From: Linum tenue
Lineage: Eukaryota; Streptophyta; Magnoliopsida; Malpighiales; Linaceae
Assembly (NCBI GenBank): GCA_946122785.1
Contig: CAMGYJ010000002.1
Location: forward strand, 59,793,703-59,857,702
Direction: 5' to 3'
DNA: 64,000 bases
Shown in pieces: positions 32,261-44,976 of this stretch. How positions within the stretch are numbered: position 1 is the stretch's first letter; each line of letters begins with the position of its first letter. The position numbers were made by a program, and so were the translations under genes. The notes under the pieces were generated by a model. The model saw only the letters and a list, made by a program, of their open reading frames with translations. It made no database searches and was not told the origin of the DNA.

Positions 32261-33440
32261 ATCAATGAAAGAGACAGAGGGGAAGAGGAAAGGGCTGTTA
32301 TAATAATAATTATTATTATACCAATATACCCTTATAATTAGTATTAGTAGCACTCTATCTTGTCCCTTAGACATGTTAGCCTTGTCTTACAATTTCTCAT
32401 TTACTCCAATACAACTGGGGCTACGGATAGGGTCAATAACCCTATGGTAAATAACTAAATCTGAGCCACTTTTTAAGTGGGCCACAGATCTAAGAGTTGC
32501 AATTAAAGTTTTTTTCCCTAGTTTTTTAATCACCCTTATCTTCTTTGTTATAACTTGGATTTTAATTTTTTGTACAGATATAATGAGTTCATTGTGTCTC
32601 TATAAATGATAGTTAGTATATTCTTTATATCATGCATTCAACCATTCCACAGTCTGGTATGTTCATACCACAATGATACACTTTTATACCACGTGGTATG
32701 CTCTTATATAATACCAATTACCAAACAATACCACTGTGATATAGACTAGTACTAAATGCCTCAAAATTTTGTATTCCAAAAATATATTAAAATGGATATC
32801 ATTTTGAGTAGCACAATTTATCTGATTTATCAGTAAAAAAAAATCGATTTAAAACAAAAGAGATATAACTCGATAAAATTTAGAGGGGAAAAGATTAAAG
32901 TCTTTCATAAATGGTGGATGTGACTATGATACGGTAAGTTATACATAGTTGTGAAACACAATCGAAATGCACAAGCTCCCACAACTGAAGAGTGCATAAT
33001 TCTCATGACAAAATAAGACAACTTTCCATCCGATTTAGAAGACCACAAAATCCTATTTGTATTTACATTTGATGCCAGAACAGATCCGAATAGTGTCAAT
33101 GAACTTATGTATGACTAGTAAGAAAAACAAAGGTTGTCATATCGGGCCGGTTCAATCGGGTCTGACTAGAACCAATCGTCTAGACTGTTAGAATACACTC
33201 AGGTGAATGGTTATGAAAAATGTCAAATCAAGTTAAAACAGTCGAAATCGAGTTTAATTTGGTTGAATATAGATTAGTGAAATTATTTTAAATTATATCA
33301 AATATATGATTAGTCTATTTGCTATTGGAGGGTTTTCTCACATTATATGTTAAAATCAATTTGAACTGATTGAACCCGATCCAACCATTTAAATCTCAAA
33401 CCACTTATAAACAAATGCTTACACTAGTTCACAATATAGA
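32261..33440. other. AT-rich intergenic DNA
   Basis: No gene, RNA or bounded repeat that I can support. There is a local cluster of GGTATG/ATACCAC words near 32660-32745. Confidence 0.5.
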
Positions 33441-33447
33441 GAAAAAC

Positions 33448-33497
33448 GTATGTATGACATTTTTTTTTTTTTTTTTGTGAGAGTATGTATGACATTT
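33448..33497 (-). mobile_element. Ultra-short LINE insertion with 15-bp TSD
   Basis: GTATGTATGACATTT occurs at 33448-33462 and 33483-33497. Between them are 14 T and GTGAGA, which on the minus strand is TCTCAC followed by the A tail. Only six bases of element body remain. Confidence 0.75.
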
Positions 33498-33872
33498 CTA
33501 AATATGAACAGGGGAATATTTTTGAAGTGATTAATCAGTCATAATGATCCAATAAAAACAAAGCAAAAAAGCTTGGAAGTGTTGAAGTGCGGGAAAATGA
33601 GGTCAGGCCCGCACAACCATTCTCACCAACCTCAGCCTCACCCACCAACTCCCCACCTTCTCTATTTTTAGCCTTTTCAGCTTTTGTTTATTGCTATTAT
33701 TTTTTGTTTGGACTAATTTCCTTTTATTGATTTCGAGTTACAAAGTTATTTTCAACCTCTGGTCTCTGGAGCACGCGTAAGAGCGGCGCGTCACCCCTCG
33801 TCAAACTAGTATCTTTGAACAATCCAAATACATTGGGCTAATGGGCTTTAACTGAATTCATCATATTTTCTA

Positions 33873-34386
33873 GGGTTAATATTTTCGTATGGCCTGAACT
33901 TTGACCAAAATAATTATCTTGACTAATCTTTTCGATCTATAACATTCTGGCCCGAACTATACACCAAAATAAACAATTTGGCCAAACCCGATATTTGACC
34001 GTTAACTTGGACGGTCAAACGCGTTGACTAACGGTCAACATGTCACGTCACTGCCAAGTTAGAAGATCTGATAAATATTTAATTTTTTCGTTTTTTATTT
34101 TTGGTTTAACTATAGTATTAGATGATTTTTTTTAATTTATAATAATTTAAAATTAGGGAATGTGTGGAAATTGTGAATTATTTTAAATATTTTATGCTTA
34201 CTTGGCAGTGACATGGCGCGTTGACTAACAGTCAACGCGTTTGACCGTCCAAGTTAACGGTCAAAAGTCGGATCTGGCCAAATTATTTATTTTGGTATAT
34301 AGTTCGGGCCAGGATGTTATAGATCGAAAAGATTGGCCAGGATGTTTATTTTGGTCAAAGTTCAGGTCATACGAAAATATTAACCC
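33873..34386. mobile_element. Mutator-like MITE with long inverted repeats
   Basis: The ends are GGGTTAATATTTTCGTATG and its inverse, and the pairing continues inward for about 190 bp on each side (for example CGTTGACTAACGGTCAAC against its inverse). The nine-base TATTTTCTA flanks both sides (33864-33872, 34387-34395). 514 bp, noncoding, with an AT-rich centre. Confidence 0.9.
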
Positions 34387-34691
34387 TATTTTCTATTTAA
34401 TAAAATCAATCACGTAAACAAAATAATTTTGCAACCAACAAAACATATTATTTGGGTATGAGACATATATAATACTACTTTTTCTAATTTTAAATGATAA
34501 ATTTGTTAACTTTCTTTATGAAACTGTAATTTATCCAAAAGTCTCAAATTCATACTAATTATAAAGAATTATGGAGAATGCGTTGCAAATGGTATTGTTT
34601 GTGAATTAAAAAGATGTGCCGCTAAGTAAATGATCGAGGAGAGCGAGGTGTCAATGGATTTCTGTGTCAGTTGCTAACGATGTGTAGAGAA

Positions 34692-35448
34692 TAGGGATGG
34701 CAATGGGGCGGGTTTGGGGCGGATTTGCCTAAACCATCCCCATCCTCGCTTTCAAATATCCAAACTCATACCCGCTCCATACCCATGCGGGGAAGGATTT
34801 GCAAACCCATCCCCGTACCCGTGGGTTTCGGGTACCCATGGGTAATACCCGCCTCGTACATCCAATATTATAATAGCTAAAATTTTACACAAAAAAGATT
34901 CAATTATAATACTAAATGCACCTACTATTTCATAAAGTCGTCAAAGAGACAATCATTCTTAATACGATTCTAAGCATCTTATTCTAAAACATCCAATAAT
35001 TCATAAGATAGAGTAACAATATAAGCCAAATCATTATTCCCTGATTTTGGTACATCTATTAAGTAATAACTTACTAACAAAATGTTGTTAACATGAGGGA
35101 AAATGTCAATGAATGAAGGAAGATTTGGAGGAAATGTATTATGTTTTGATTTGGGTGGTCACTCAATTGTATTTCTACTATTTATTTTCATGAGTTACCC
35201 TCGCTATTAATGATAGATTACAATTTAATCAATGTACTTTTTATATGTGAAGAAATATTCTTGGTGGGGCGGGTATGGGTATGGGTATGGGGCGGGGGAG
35301 ACTAAAACCATACCCGCCCCATACCCATCAAACTGTTTGCGAGTTTTACCCATACCCGCCCCATACCCGGTCAATGCGGGGATTCCCCGCGTTGACTGAG
35401 TCGGGGGCGGTCGGATACCCGCGGCCATGGGTTTGATTGCCATCCCTA
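34692..35448. mobile_element. hAT-type MITE, TAGGGATGGCAA ends
   Basis: Starts TAGGGATGGCAATGGGG and ends TTGCCATCCCTA. GTAGAGAA flanks it (34684-34691, 35449-35456), an eight-base duplication. The arms are built largely of GGGTAT and CCCATACCC words, so they can pair with each other and are G-rich on one strand. Related copies are at 44260-44815 and, truncated, from 56936. The frame on its minus strand is not a gene. Confidence 0.9.
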
Positions 35449-36190
35449 GTAGAGAAAGTTGCAACTCATTCTTGAAGACATAGGTTGTGGTGAGACAACG
35501 AGATGGAGCGAAGAGAGCTTGATGGAGACTGATGACATGTATGACCTCTTCGTCACTTGTGAAATTTGGAGAAAAGAAAAAAAATTCCAGGAGGAGATGC
35601 AACAATCACTAGGGAAAACAAATAATAGAAAAGAAACTGGGCTTAAAAAAAAAGTCAATGACATAGTTAGAAATTTTGGGCTAAATAATTAGCAATTTGG
35701 AAATTACTCATGTAAATGAAACACTTGAAAGTGACTCGATACTCGATAGAGTCATTTCATACTTTCATACGAATATTATAACTGATGCATTTTTTTTAGC
35801 AAACAATTCCTTATTGAGTCTAAGTTAATCAACTACGAAGATTTAGATCATGCCACCTATAATTTTTTAATATTCCACCCAATTTTAATTTGTAGGATAA
35901 TATATGCTACCAACACTAGATTTAACATAATTTCTCTCCAACATAGGATTATTACAAGTAAATTCTGAAATCAATTGGATGTCAAATTATGCTGAAAACT
36001 CTACACCCCAAGACAACATTGTTCCTTCGCCAATAAACACAAGTTCATCAAATCAAAGTAACTTTTATAACTTTTGTTCACCTCTCCATATGAAGTTGTT
36101 ACAACTTGAGCTATATGAGCAGTTAATGTAGTGAGGTATTTGAATTCATAGATTTTTCGTGGCCGAGGCCAACCCGGGAAGTTACTCTTA

Positions 36191-38319
36191 CACTCTGTTT
36201 GGGAAGGGAGTAAATGAGAGGGGGGCGTAAAAAGCAGGGGTAAATCCCTTTCCCAAAAACTTTGCACCCATTTGGCAAGATTTTTTTTTGATAGAAATTT
36301 GGCAAGATTTTGAATAGTAGGGGGTGCACAAATTGTGGTGCACATCTACTATTTGCCCAAGCCCCCCCAAATTTGGGTGCAAGGGGAGAGAGAAAGATGG
36401 AAAGGAAATAGGGAAAAAAGAGAAGGAGAGAGACGCATGTAAATGGATACAAAAATGATTTTATTTTTAATTTTCAAGTTACTTTTTAATATAATAATAT
36501 TACTAGCGTGGGCCCCGGCCATTTGGCCGGAGGAAAGTGAGGTATGAAATTTGATAATGTAATTGGGTGTATAGCTTATTGTTGTCTAGTTTTTTTTTGG
36601 GAAACACGTGATAAAAATAGTGAATTTTAGTAGAAAAGAGACATGAATAATGCAACGAATCAAAAATCAGCCTTATGAACCAAAATCAAGTACCTGTTAC
36701 CTTGTGAAACAATATTGTTTCTAGTAATATGATGAGGTGGAGTAAGTTTTATATAACCGAATTTCAGAAAATCAAATAAAAAATCGCCTATCCCCCGGGT
36801 TCTCGGGAAATGAGCATCTCACAATCGTTGCTAGCTTTTACTCGGCCCATTGGCCGATTATTTTTCTTTATAAAACTTTCATCTTTTCATCATTGTGCTT
36901 TCTGGTTTTTTGCCAAGCCATGATAAAATCTAAAAAAATCAAGAATAAACAACACGATTTGGGATAGGAACCACCGTTCCTGTATCCCTAGAAAATGGTG
37001 GTAAACACGGACTCCCCTGCCAAACTGGTTTGGATTGAGATTTTTATCGGGTATCAGGAAACCATGTGATTATAAATTAGACTTGATCAAAACGGGTCAA
37101 AACTTGAAATTCAGCCTGTTTGACCGACCCATGCCAAACCCTAATCATTCTTTACTTTTAAACTTTCTATTTGAAAATAAAAAATAATGAAAGAAAAGAG
37201 ATGACTGCAATTCGTCATTTGCACATCACTGATTCGGGAATAAAAATACGGAATTTTGAAAGGAAACTGAAAATGTTTGGGATCGTTTTAATGTTAAAAA
37301 TAACCAAATAGATCTTCCTGTTTAGTTTTTTACTAACAAATACCAAACGATTTCCTATAATATACACTATAATTTAATCATTATGATATCAAATAATTAC
37401 ATAGTATATATTTGAAATGATAAAAATTGGACTAATTGGGTTGGTCGAGGTTGAACCATTGAATAACTTTAAAATACATTATATTTTAGCCACTAAGATA
37501 TAAAATAATAGCATAATATATATTATGCTAGAGAAAATAACTTGTTTTAAAATGGCAAATCCTTGATGTTCATTTGTTTTACTTGATGGGCAAATCCCGT
37601 GTAGGTCAAACCCATTCAACTCTTTAATTTTATGATTAGTGGTTAGCCCATTAGAATCCATGCATTAGTTTATTATTAAATTTTTTCTTTTTATCAATAA
37701 AAAGGAGTATTGTTTTTGCCTTTTCATATATATTTTACCACTACGGAAAAATAAAAGGACTTAAAGAAAAAAATTTAACACTCATGGACCCGTTTAAATT
37801 CGCATGTGTACAGTAAGTTGCCCGTTGCACAGAGGAAAAAGAAAAATATTGACACTCCTTATTCTACCCTTCCTACAAACGCTCCTGGAGCAGGAAATTT
37901 GAAATGGGGGAAGGGTTTTTTCCTCTCTGCAATTATATGTTTTTAATTTAAAAAATTACAACAAATGTACTTAGTGTGATTGATTATGATCTTTGCTTTT
38001 CTTTAAAGTGGTCATGGTTCGAATCCTAGTAAGTGTCTTTTAATGAAGAAAAAAAAAGTAATTATGAAGACCAAAATGTCCTTCCTACTTTCACTCTGGA
38101 TGCAGGAAATTTGAAATGAGGCTTCAAGTTTTCTCATTTGGCTTTTATTTATTGTGTAGATTAAAATCTAAACCCACCCCAATTTGCACCCTCCTGCTTT
38201 TTCTCTCAAACGATTATTTGCACCCCAATTTGCACCTTCTTTATATTTGCTTCCCTTTATAATTTGCACATCAATTTGCACCCTTCTCGAATTTGCACCC
38301 CTCGTTGCCAAACGGAGTG
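36191..38319. mobile_element. PIF/Harbinger-like non-autonomous element
   Basis: Left end CACTCTGTTTGG, right end CCAAACGGAGTG, which inverts to CACTCCGTTTGG. TTA stands on both sides (36188-36190, 38320-38322), the three-base duplication of PIF/Harbinger. Both arms contain repeated AATTTGCACCC-type words. 2129 bp, no transposase frame. It carries an ultra-short LINE insertion at 36270-36311. Confidence 0.75.
36270..36311 (-). mobile_element. Ultra-short LINE insertion with 15-bp TSD
   Basis: ATTTGGCAAGATTTT occurs at 36270-36284 and 36297-36311. Between them is TTTTTGATAGAA, on the minus strand TTCTATC plus A tail. The same terminal word appears in the plus-strand insertion at 9670. Confidence 0.75.
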
Positions 38320-38399
38320 TTAATACACCACAATAACAAACATTTCCGAAAGCTTACGGCTCAATTAAAAATTAATTATAAAGGTGCCACGTAACAGTA

Positions 38400-38514
38400 A
38401 ATAGCGTACATATCGCGACCTAGAAACGGTACACCAACCGCAAGCTCCTCATCACGCGCGCGTGACCCACTCGCAAACCAACCTCCAAGAGAAGAAAATA
38501 AAAAAAAAAACAAC

Positions 38515-38545
<31 letters not shown>

Positions 38546-38700
38546 CTCACCAATCCTCAGATCTACCCGGAGACGCTACTTGCAGTGGCTGGCTGGCTGG
38601 CTCTCTGCCTACTCCCTATTGAATTTTTAGTTTTTACATTTTTATCTTTTCGACCTTCACATCGCCTCTATAAATAACCCGAAGCCATAGTCGCCATTCT
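38400..38700 (+). promoter_or_regulatory. Promoter region of methionine synthase
   Basis: A TATA-like CTATAAATA lies at 38668-38676, about 30 bases before the probable transcript start near 38700. Upstream are CCACGTAA at about 38387 and an alternating CGCGCG stretch near 38455, followed by an A-rich (CAAAA)n run at 38510-38545. Elements are assigned by sequence only. Confidence 0.6.
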
Positions 38701-39606
38701 TGTGCTCAGCTCTCTCATCCCTCTTCGTATTTACACTCAGAAGGAAGGAGAACCCCGTTTCTTACTCGGTACCCTTTCTTCTCCCCGGTTCCTTCTCCGC
38801 AAGGTACGCTTGCGCTCCGTCGTCCAATTTTCCTTCCCGTCGTCGTCACTCTGTTTATATGTAATTTGTATTTACCCCCCTTGGTTTTCTTCCTACTTTC
38901 CACTCGATTTCTTACCCTGATCTGACTGTCCCTTCTCCCTTTCGCTTGACCGAATTCTCTGTTTCTTGATTAGTCTCATTGCAGTTCTTTTTTGTTTGTT
39001 AATCGCAGAGATCTGGTGAGTGTCGGTCGCCATTGATGTGATCATTTCATTTCATTACTGCTTTTCCCATTTCGATTTCTTTGTTATATGCTTGGCGGGT
39101 ATCTCTGGTTTAATTTTGTGATTAGATCTGATGTGTGCGCACGTCTTGATTCCTAGATCTGGTTTCTAATTCCGTGAATTCCGAATCTGAATGCGTGAAG
39201 TCTGTTATGCATGGATGCTCATGCGTCAGAGTATAGGGTTGCGGAATTCGGAGGGAACGGCTGTTCGTTTAAGTTAATCGTTGTTGGACGTTGGATCTGG
39301 GAACCTGTTATGGCTTAATTCTGATCTGTGGAAGTTTATATTGGTCCATTTGTTCGTTTCCTGCTGGCTCTGTGTAGATCTCGGAATCTTGTAAATTAAG
39401 AAGTGTCCGTCTTTTGTTTTCTGGTGCTCCTGATTCTGCAATGGATTAATAACTCTAGTGCAATATTGAATCTTTTGGAGATTTACAGTAAACCCAATTC
39501 AAGTTTGGTCATTAATGGATTTGTTTAATGATTTCTTATAGATCTAGCTGTGATCTAGTAAAATTTGGCTGAATTCTTGATTTGATTATGATGTAATTTC
39601 AAACAG
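38700..39606 (+). other. 5' UTR with leader intron(s) of methionine synthase
   Basis: A CT-rich leader runs to a donor AAG|GTACGC at 38803/38804. The acceptor before the coding exon is CAAACAG at about 39600-39606. A further acceptor (TTAATCGCAG, ending 39008) and donor (GTGAGT, from 39016) enclose AGATCTG, so a seven-base micro-exon is possible. Otherwise the intron is about 803 bp. The T-rich intron is typical of plant leader introns. Confidence 0.6.
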
Positions 39607-39616
39607 ATAAAGAGAA

Positions 39617-42600
39617 ATGGGAACCCAGTCCCACATTGCCGGATATCCTCGTATGGGCCCCAAGAGGGAGCTCAAGTTTGCCTTGGAGTCTTTCTGGGAT
39701 GGCAAGAGCAGTGCTGAGGATTTGCAGAAGGTGTCTGCTGATCTCAGGTCATCCATCTGGAAGCAGATGTCTGATGCTGGCACCAAATACATCCCTAGCA
39801 ACACTTTCACTTACTATGATCACGTGCTTGACACCACAGCCATGCTCGGCGCCGTTCCACCTAGGTACGGATGGAATGGTGGTGAGATCGGGTTCGATGT
39901 GTTCTTCTCCATGGCTAGAGGAAATGCATCTGTCCCTGCTATGGAAATGACCAAGTGGTTTGACACCAACTAGTAAGTGTCAGGAACTTTTTCATCACAT
40001 TATTATGTGGAGCTTGACTTTAAATTGTAATGATGTACTAACTAATTGGTAATTTTCTGTTTCAGCCATTTCATTGTCCCTGAGTTGGGTCCTGAAGTTA
40101 ACTTCTCGTATTCTTCTCACAAGGCTATCAATGAATACAAGGAGGCCAAGGCGGTATGTTGTTCTTTGTTCCAGTATTTATGCTTTTCTTTAGTTGAATT
40201 CCAGATTTGAATCAGAATTGTAAAACTTGTGATTATCGTTCACAAGGCGTTTAGTCTTACCATCATACAAGTGAGAATTTCCTAGGAGCAATGATTTGGA
40301 GAGTTATGGAAAAGTGACAATACTGTACCACCGTTTATATTGAACATATTTAGGTTTCAACAGATAAATGTTGAATACATCTGTCAAGAATTGAACAGCC
40401 ATATGAAGTTTCTAAATATTATTGGATCCCTGAAATTTGTTTGTGAAGCTGGTATCTTAAATGCTTATGCTGTTCAGAATTCTGTGATCTTGACTATCTT
40501 CTTTATTTGCAGCTTGGAGTCGATACTGTTCCCGTTCTTGTTGGTCCAGTCTCCTACTTGTTGCTATCCAAGCCTGCCAAGGGTGTTGAGAAGACGTTCT
40601 CTCTCCTCTCCCTGCTTGACAAAATCCTCCCAGTTTACAAGTAATATTCAACTCTTCCTTGGTTCCTGTTATTTCTGGATATGTTTAGCAGCAGTTTCTG
40701 ACCTATGTGTCAACTGCCATCTCCAGGGAAGTTATTTCCGAGCTTAAGGCTGCCGGTGCATCCTGGATTCAGCTCGATGAGCCTACACTTGTGATGGATC
40801 TTGATTCTCACAAATTGAAGGCATTCACCGAGGCCTACTCCGAGTTGGAGTCGACCCTTTCTGGCTTGAATGTTCTCGTTGAGACTTACTTTGCTGATAT
40901 TCCTGCTGAGGCATTCAAGACCCTCACCTCATTGAAGGGTGTCACTGCTTATGGTCTTGATTTGGTCCGTGGAACCAAGACCCTTGATTTGGTGAAGGCT
41001 GAGTTCCCCAAGGGCAAGTATCTGTTTGCTGGTGTGGTTGATGGAAGGAACATCTGGGCTAATGATCTTTCTTCTTCTCTTAGCACCTTGGAATCTCTTG
41101 AGAGCATTGTGGGCAAAGGTATGTAAGCCTGGGTCAATGTTGCATCCGGTCCTCTACTTTGTGTTGGAACTATATGTTAATGTAATTGCCATCTTTTGGA
41201 GCAGACAAGCTGGTTGTGTCTACTTCATGCTCCCTCCTCCACACCGCTGTTGATCTTGTCAATGAGACTAAGTTGGATGATGAAATTAAGTCATGGCTTG
41301 CCTTCGCTGCTCAGAAGGTTGTGGAAGTGAATGCTTTGGCCAAGGCCTTGGCTGGCAAGAAGGATGAGGTACATTTCATATATCGTCTGCTATAATGTAC
41401 ACTTTATTGCAATTGTCATCTAACTCTTTTCTCATTTTGATTACAGCAATTCTTCTCAGCTAATGCTGCTGCCCAAGCATCAAGGAAGTCATCACCAAGG
41501 GTGAACAACGAGGCTGTTCAGAAGGCTGTAAGTTTTATTTTTTCCTTTCTAAAATTTCCTTACTAAAATTTCCTTTCCATGCCCTCTCATTCAGTTTGCT
41601 GCTGAACTTATTTGTTTAAATATTTTCCCTTTTCCTCAGGCTGCCGGTTTGAAGGGTTCTGAGCACCGCCGTGCTACAAATGTTAGTGCTAGGTTGGATG
41701 CTCAGCAGAAGAAGCTTAACCTGCCAATCCTTCCAACCACCACCATTGGCTCTTTCCCGCAAACCGTTGAACTCAGGAGGGTTCGCCGCGAGTACAAAGC
41801 CAAGAAGTGAGTGGGTTCATTCCCTTGTTTCTCTTTTATTTCTGAAAGCATTTTCATTTTCTTTTAACATATAACATTCCTTTTGCTTCTTTCTATAGGA
41901 TCTCAGAAGAGGAATACATCAAAGCCATCAAGGAGGAAATCAAAAAAGTTGTCGAACTACAAGAGGAGCTCGACATTGATGTTTTGGTTCATGGAGAGCC
42001 TGAGGTGAGTTTATTGTAATTCCTCTGCTTTGCCTGAATTTGTATTTGTGATGCAAGCTTCTGACTCTGTTAACTCGTTATTTCTGTAGAGGAACGATAT
42101 GGTTGAGTACTTTGGGGAGCAACTGTCAGGTTTTGCCTTCACTGTCAATGGGTGGGTGCAATCATACGGATCTCGCTGTGTGAAGCCACCAATCATCTAT
42201 GGTGATGTCAGCCGCCCCAAGCCAATGACCGTCTACTGGTCCTCTGCTGCTCAGAGCATGACTTCTCGCCCAATGAAGGGAATGCTTACTGGCCCTGTCA
42301 CCATCCTCAACTGGTCCTTCGTCCGAAATGACCAGCCAAGGTAATGAGGGAAACCAACAAAGTCTTTACAATGGTGAATTTTTCCCTGCCTGGATGGTTG
42401 AATGTTCGTTCTGATCTCTCGTCAATTTTGCAGATTTGAGACCTGTTACCAGATTGCTTTGGCCATCAAGGATGAGGTAGAGGACCTTGAGAAGGCCGGT
42501 ATCAATGTCATCCAAATTGATGAGGCTGCCTTGAGAGAGGGGCTTCCTCTTAGGAAGTCTGAGCAGGCTTTCTACTTGGAATGGGCTGTTCACTCCTTCA

Positions 42601-43094
42601 GGATCACCAACATTGGCGTCCAAGACACCACTCAGGTGTGTAAATTATAAAGCAACTGTTCTGTTATTTGCTGGCTGGTCCACTGATTTTGACTCTCAAA
42701 ATCAACTTCTGTTAATGTGTTTCAGATCCATACCCATATGTGCTACTCCAACTTCAACGACATTATCCACTCCATCATCGACATGGATGCTGATGTCATC
42801 ACCATTGAGAACTCTCGCTCCGACGAGAAGCTCCTGTCTGTGTTCCGCGAGGGAGTGAAGTACGGTGCTGGAATCGGCCCTGGTGTCTATGACATCCACT
42901 CTCCTAGGATACCATCCACTGAGGAAATCGCCGACAGGATCAACAAGATGCTTGCTGTGCTCGAGAAGAACATCCTGTGGGTCAACCCGGATTGTGGTCT
43001 CAAGACCCGCAAGTACCCTGAAGTGAAGCCGGCTCTCCAGGCCATGGTTGCAGCAGCCAAGGCCCTCCGCACCCAGCTTGCCAGCGCCAAGTGA
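39617..43094 (+). CDS. METE: Cobalamin-independent methionine synthase
   Basis: Transfers the methyl group of 5-methyl-tetrahydropteroyl-triglutamate to homocysteine, giving methionine, in the cytosol or plastid. Coding exons: 39617-39972, 40066-40153, 40513-40640, 40727-41118, 41205-41368, 41447-41527, 41640-41806, 41899-42004, 42090-42340, 42434-42635, 42726-43094. All junctions are GT-AG and the phases add up to 2304 bases, 767 residues, two more than the usual 765 of plant enzymes. The start [20 protein letters not shown] is the family's N-terminus. Zinc ligands are visible as H649 and C651 (HTHMCYSNF), E673 (ITIENSRS) and C735 (NPDCGLKTR). The catalytic half also shows [20 protein letters not shown]. 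There is no N-terminal transit peptide, so the cytosolic form is likely. Everything needed for activity appears intact. Confidence 0.97.
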
Positions 43095-43920
43095 AGAAGC
43101 GATTTGGTGGTTTAGGAAAACTGCTGATGAATGGTGAAAACGGATTTTTACATATTTTGCTTTTCCGAGGAAAACACAGAAGGGAATATTATTGTTTGAC
43201 TCAATAACTGTGGTTGTCCAGTATAGTAGGGGAGAACAGATGCTTTCCTAGAGTGGGCATTGAGTTTGCTTTCCTTTATTTGCTTTTGGGATTTTTGTTA
43301 TAATTCTTCTTGTTTTGGTTCCGTCAAGTTTGTTGTACCCTCAAATTTCTTTTTCAAGAGATGTCGATTGCTTAGTAGTTGTTGAAATTGAGATCGCTGG
43401 TTCCCTCCCTACCCAACTTCTCCCATCAACTTCTCCGTTGCCTATTTCGTCCAATGACGAGAAATTTAGTTACCCCTGCTATTTTTTTTCCTGTGTGATG
43501 TGGCTGACTATTGTCATTGGCTGACAAATCAATGATGAATAGTTAGAATACAGGGTGACAATCGAGTCGAATTTTGATTAATATGCTCAAATCAAGAGAA
43601 AAGAGAAAATTGAGTTGAGTTCGAGATTGACTCATTTTTTTAAAATTTCGGCTCCATCTCGATTCAAGTTTGGCTCATCAATGAGCTCACAAAGTTGGTT
43701 CGATTTCACCACATGTATGAGTTTAAATATGGTTAAATCTTATTGAAACTCTAAAATAATTTATAAACTATATATCCTAATAGTTGTATACCATATATGA
43801 TGTATGTGATTAATGTCACTATTTTCATGACCAATTGATGTGTTGATATCATATTTAGTTCATAATTATAATTAATTTATATCATGTACTCATGTTAGTT
43901 ACTAGTAATTCCTGGGAACG
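43095..43920 (+). other. 3' UTR and AT-rich spacer
   Basis: The first 250-300 bases are the T-rich 3' UTR of methionine synthase. Beyond about 43400 I see only AT-rich spacer without a feature. Confidence 0.5.
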
Positions 43921-43924
43921 ACGC

Positions 43925-44255
43925 CTAAGTCGCCAATCCCCTGAATCGACAAAGATTCTTGGATATGGAATCGCAAACACAAATCTCTACTGAATTGATT
44001 GGGTGACTCAGAATTCCTAGAAGGAGATCATCGTTTCCCAGCGTGCCGATCGGACTTCCTTTCAGTTTGATTCCACGACAAAGTCGTTTTGTCTTGGGGG
44101 CCGCCGGGAAAAGTGTAGAGGGAGGATTCTTCAATTTATGGTCCTGCTGCTAGCCAGATATCGAGCTTCCTCGACTGCCGACTCGACTGGAGACTGACGT
44201 GCTGCAATTCTAGGATTCTGGGTTTTCGGTTCTTGGTCTGGCGTGGGGAGGCTTA
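43925..44255 (-). pseudogene. Possible F-box-like fragment
   Basis: On the minus strand the frame includes KRLCRGIKLKGSPIGTLGND, then DLLLGILSHPINSVEICVCD and SISKNLCRFRG. The pattern DDLLL-x-ILS-x-P-x-x-SV followed by S-x-x-x-C-R resembles the start of plant F-box domains. There is no following kelch or FBA domain, and the hAT MITE at 44260-44815 lies directly upstream, so a 5'-disrupted remnant is likely. The call is weak. Confidence 0.3.
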
Positions 44256-44259
44256 GAGG

Positions 44260-44815
44260 TAGGGATGGCAATTTACCCACCCATGGGTAATTTTGCCCAA
44301 ACCCAAGTAGACTCATTTATTATGGGTAGGGTTTGAGTGATGTGTGTATGGGTTTGGGGTTTGTATATGGGTTTGGGTTAGATATGGATATTATCTAAAT
44401 GGGTATGGGTTGGATATGGATATCCATTTTACTTGAGGGTGTTTTAACTACACATGCAAAAATTGGACTTATTTGTAAAACTTGAAAATTTTAGGTACCA
44501 AAATGTAAGAACAAAAAAATTTAGGTACCAAAACGTAATTTTCCATCGATATTTTGAGGACTTATATGCAAAAAAAATTAGATTTAGGTACTAAATATGC
44601 ATATCTATTAAGTTTAGGTACCAAACTGTAATTTGTATTTGGGCATGGGTACAAACCCAAATCCATTTGTTATAAACCCAACCCAACTCAAAGTAAATGG
44701 GTATGGGTACAAACCCATCAAACTTTACCCATATCCATATATTTAGATTTCATACCCAACCCAATTGGGTTGAATAGTAAAATACCCATAAGTATGGGCA
44801 AAATTGCCATCCCTA
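44260..44815. mobile_element. hAT-type MITE, TAGGGATGGCAA ends, copy 2
   Basis: Starts TAGGGATGGCAATTTAC and ends AAATTGCCATCCCTA, flanked by CTTAGAGG on both sides (44252-44259, 44816-44823). Arms of GGGTATGGGT and CCCATA words as in 34692-35448. A different repeat (about 44450-44640, TTTAGGTACCAAA words) appears to lie inside. Confidence 0.9.
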
Positions 44816-44976
44816 CTTAGAGGGCGGTGGTGCTGGGCATTAATCGGTTTTGGCCCTCTGCCTTTTATAGTTTTATTCAAGATGGAGAGGAAGAAGACGT
44901 CAAGGCAGACCTGGAGAGTTGGGAGATGAGTTTGGGAATTAGTGAGATAGGGTTTGGGAATTCGGGAAGGGGTGGT

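Noticed and set aside
35225..35605. 126-codon minus-strand frame
   Set aside because: It lies largely in the GGGTAT-rich arm of a hAT MITE (34692-35448), giving low-complexity YPYPYP-type protein.
38455..38465. CACGCGCGCGTGA palindrome as a special regulatory site
   Set aside because: Simple alternating CG sequence upstream of a TATA box. Nothing else supports a specific factor.
40340..40747. 135-codon plus-strand frame in the methionine synthase gene
   Set aside because: It spans an intron and reads exon 3 in the wrong frame. The GT-AG exon model explains the locus fully.
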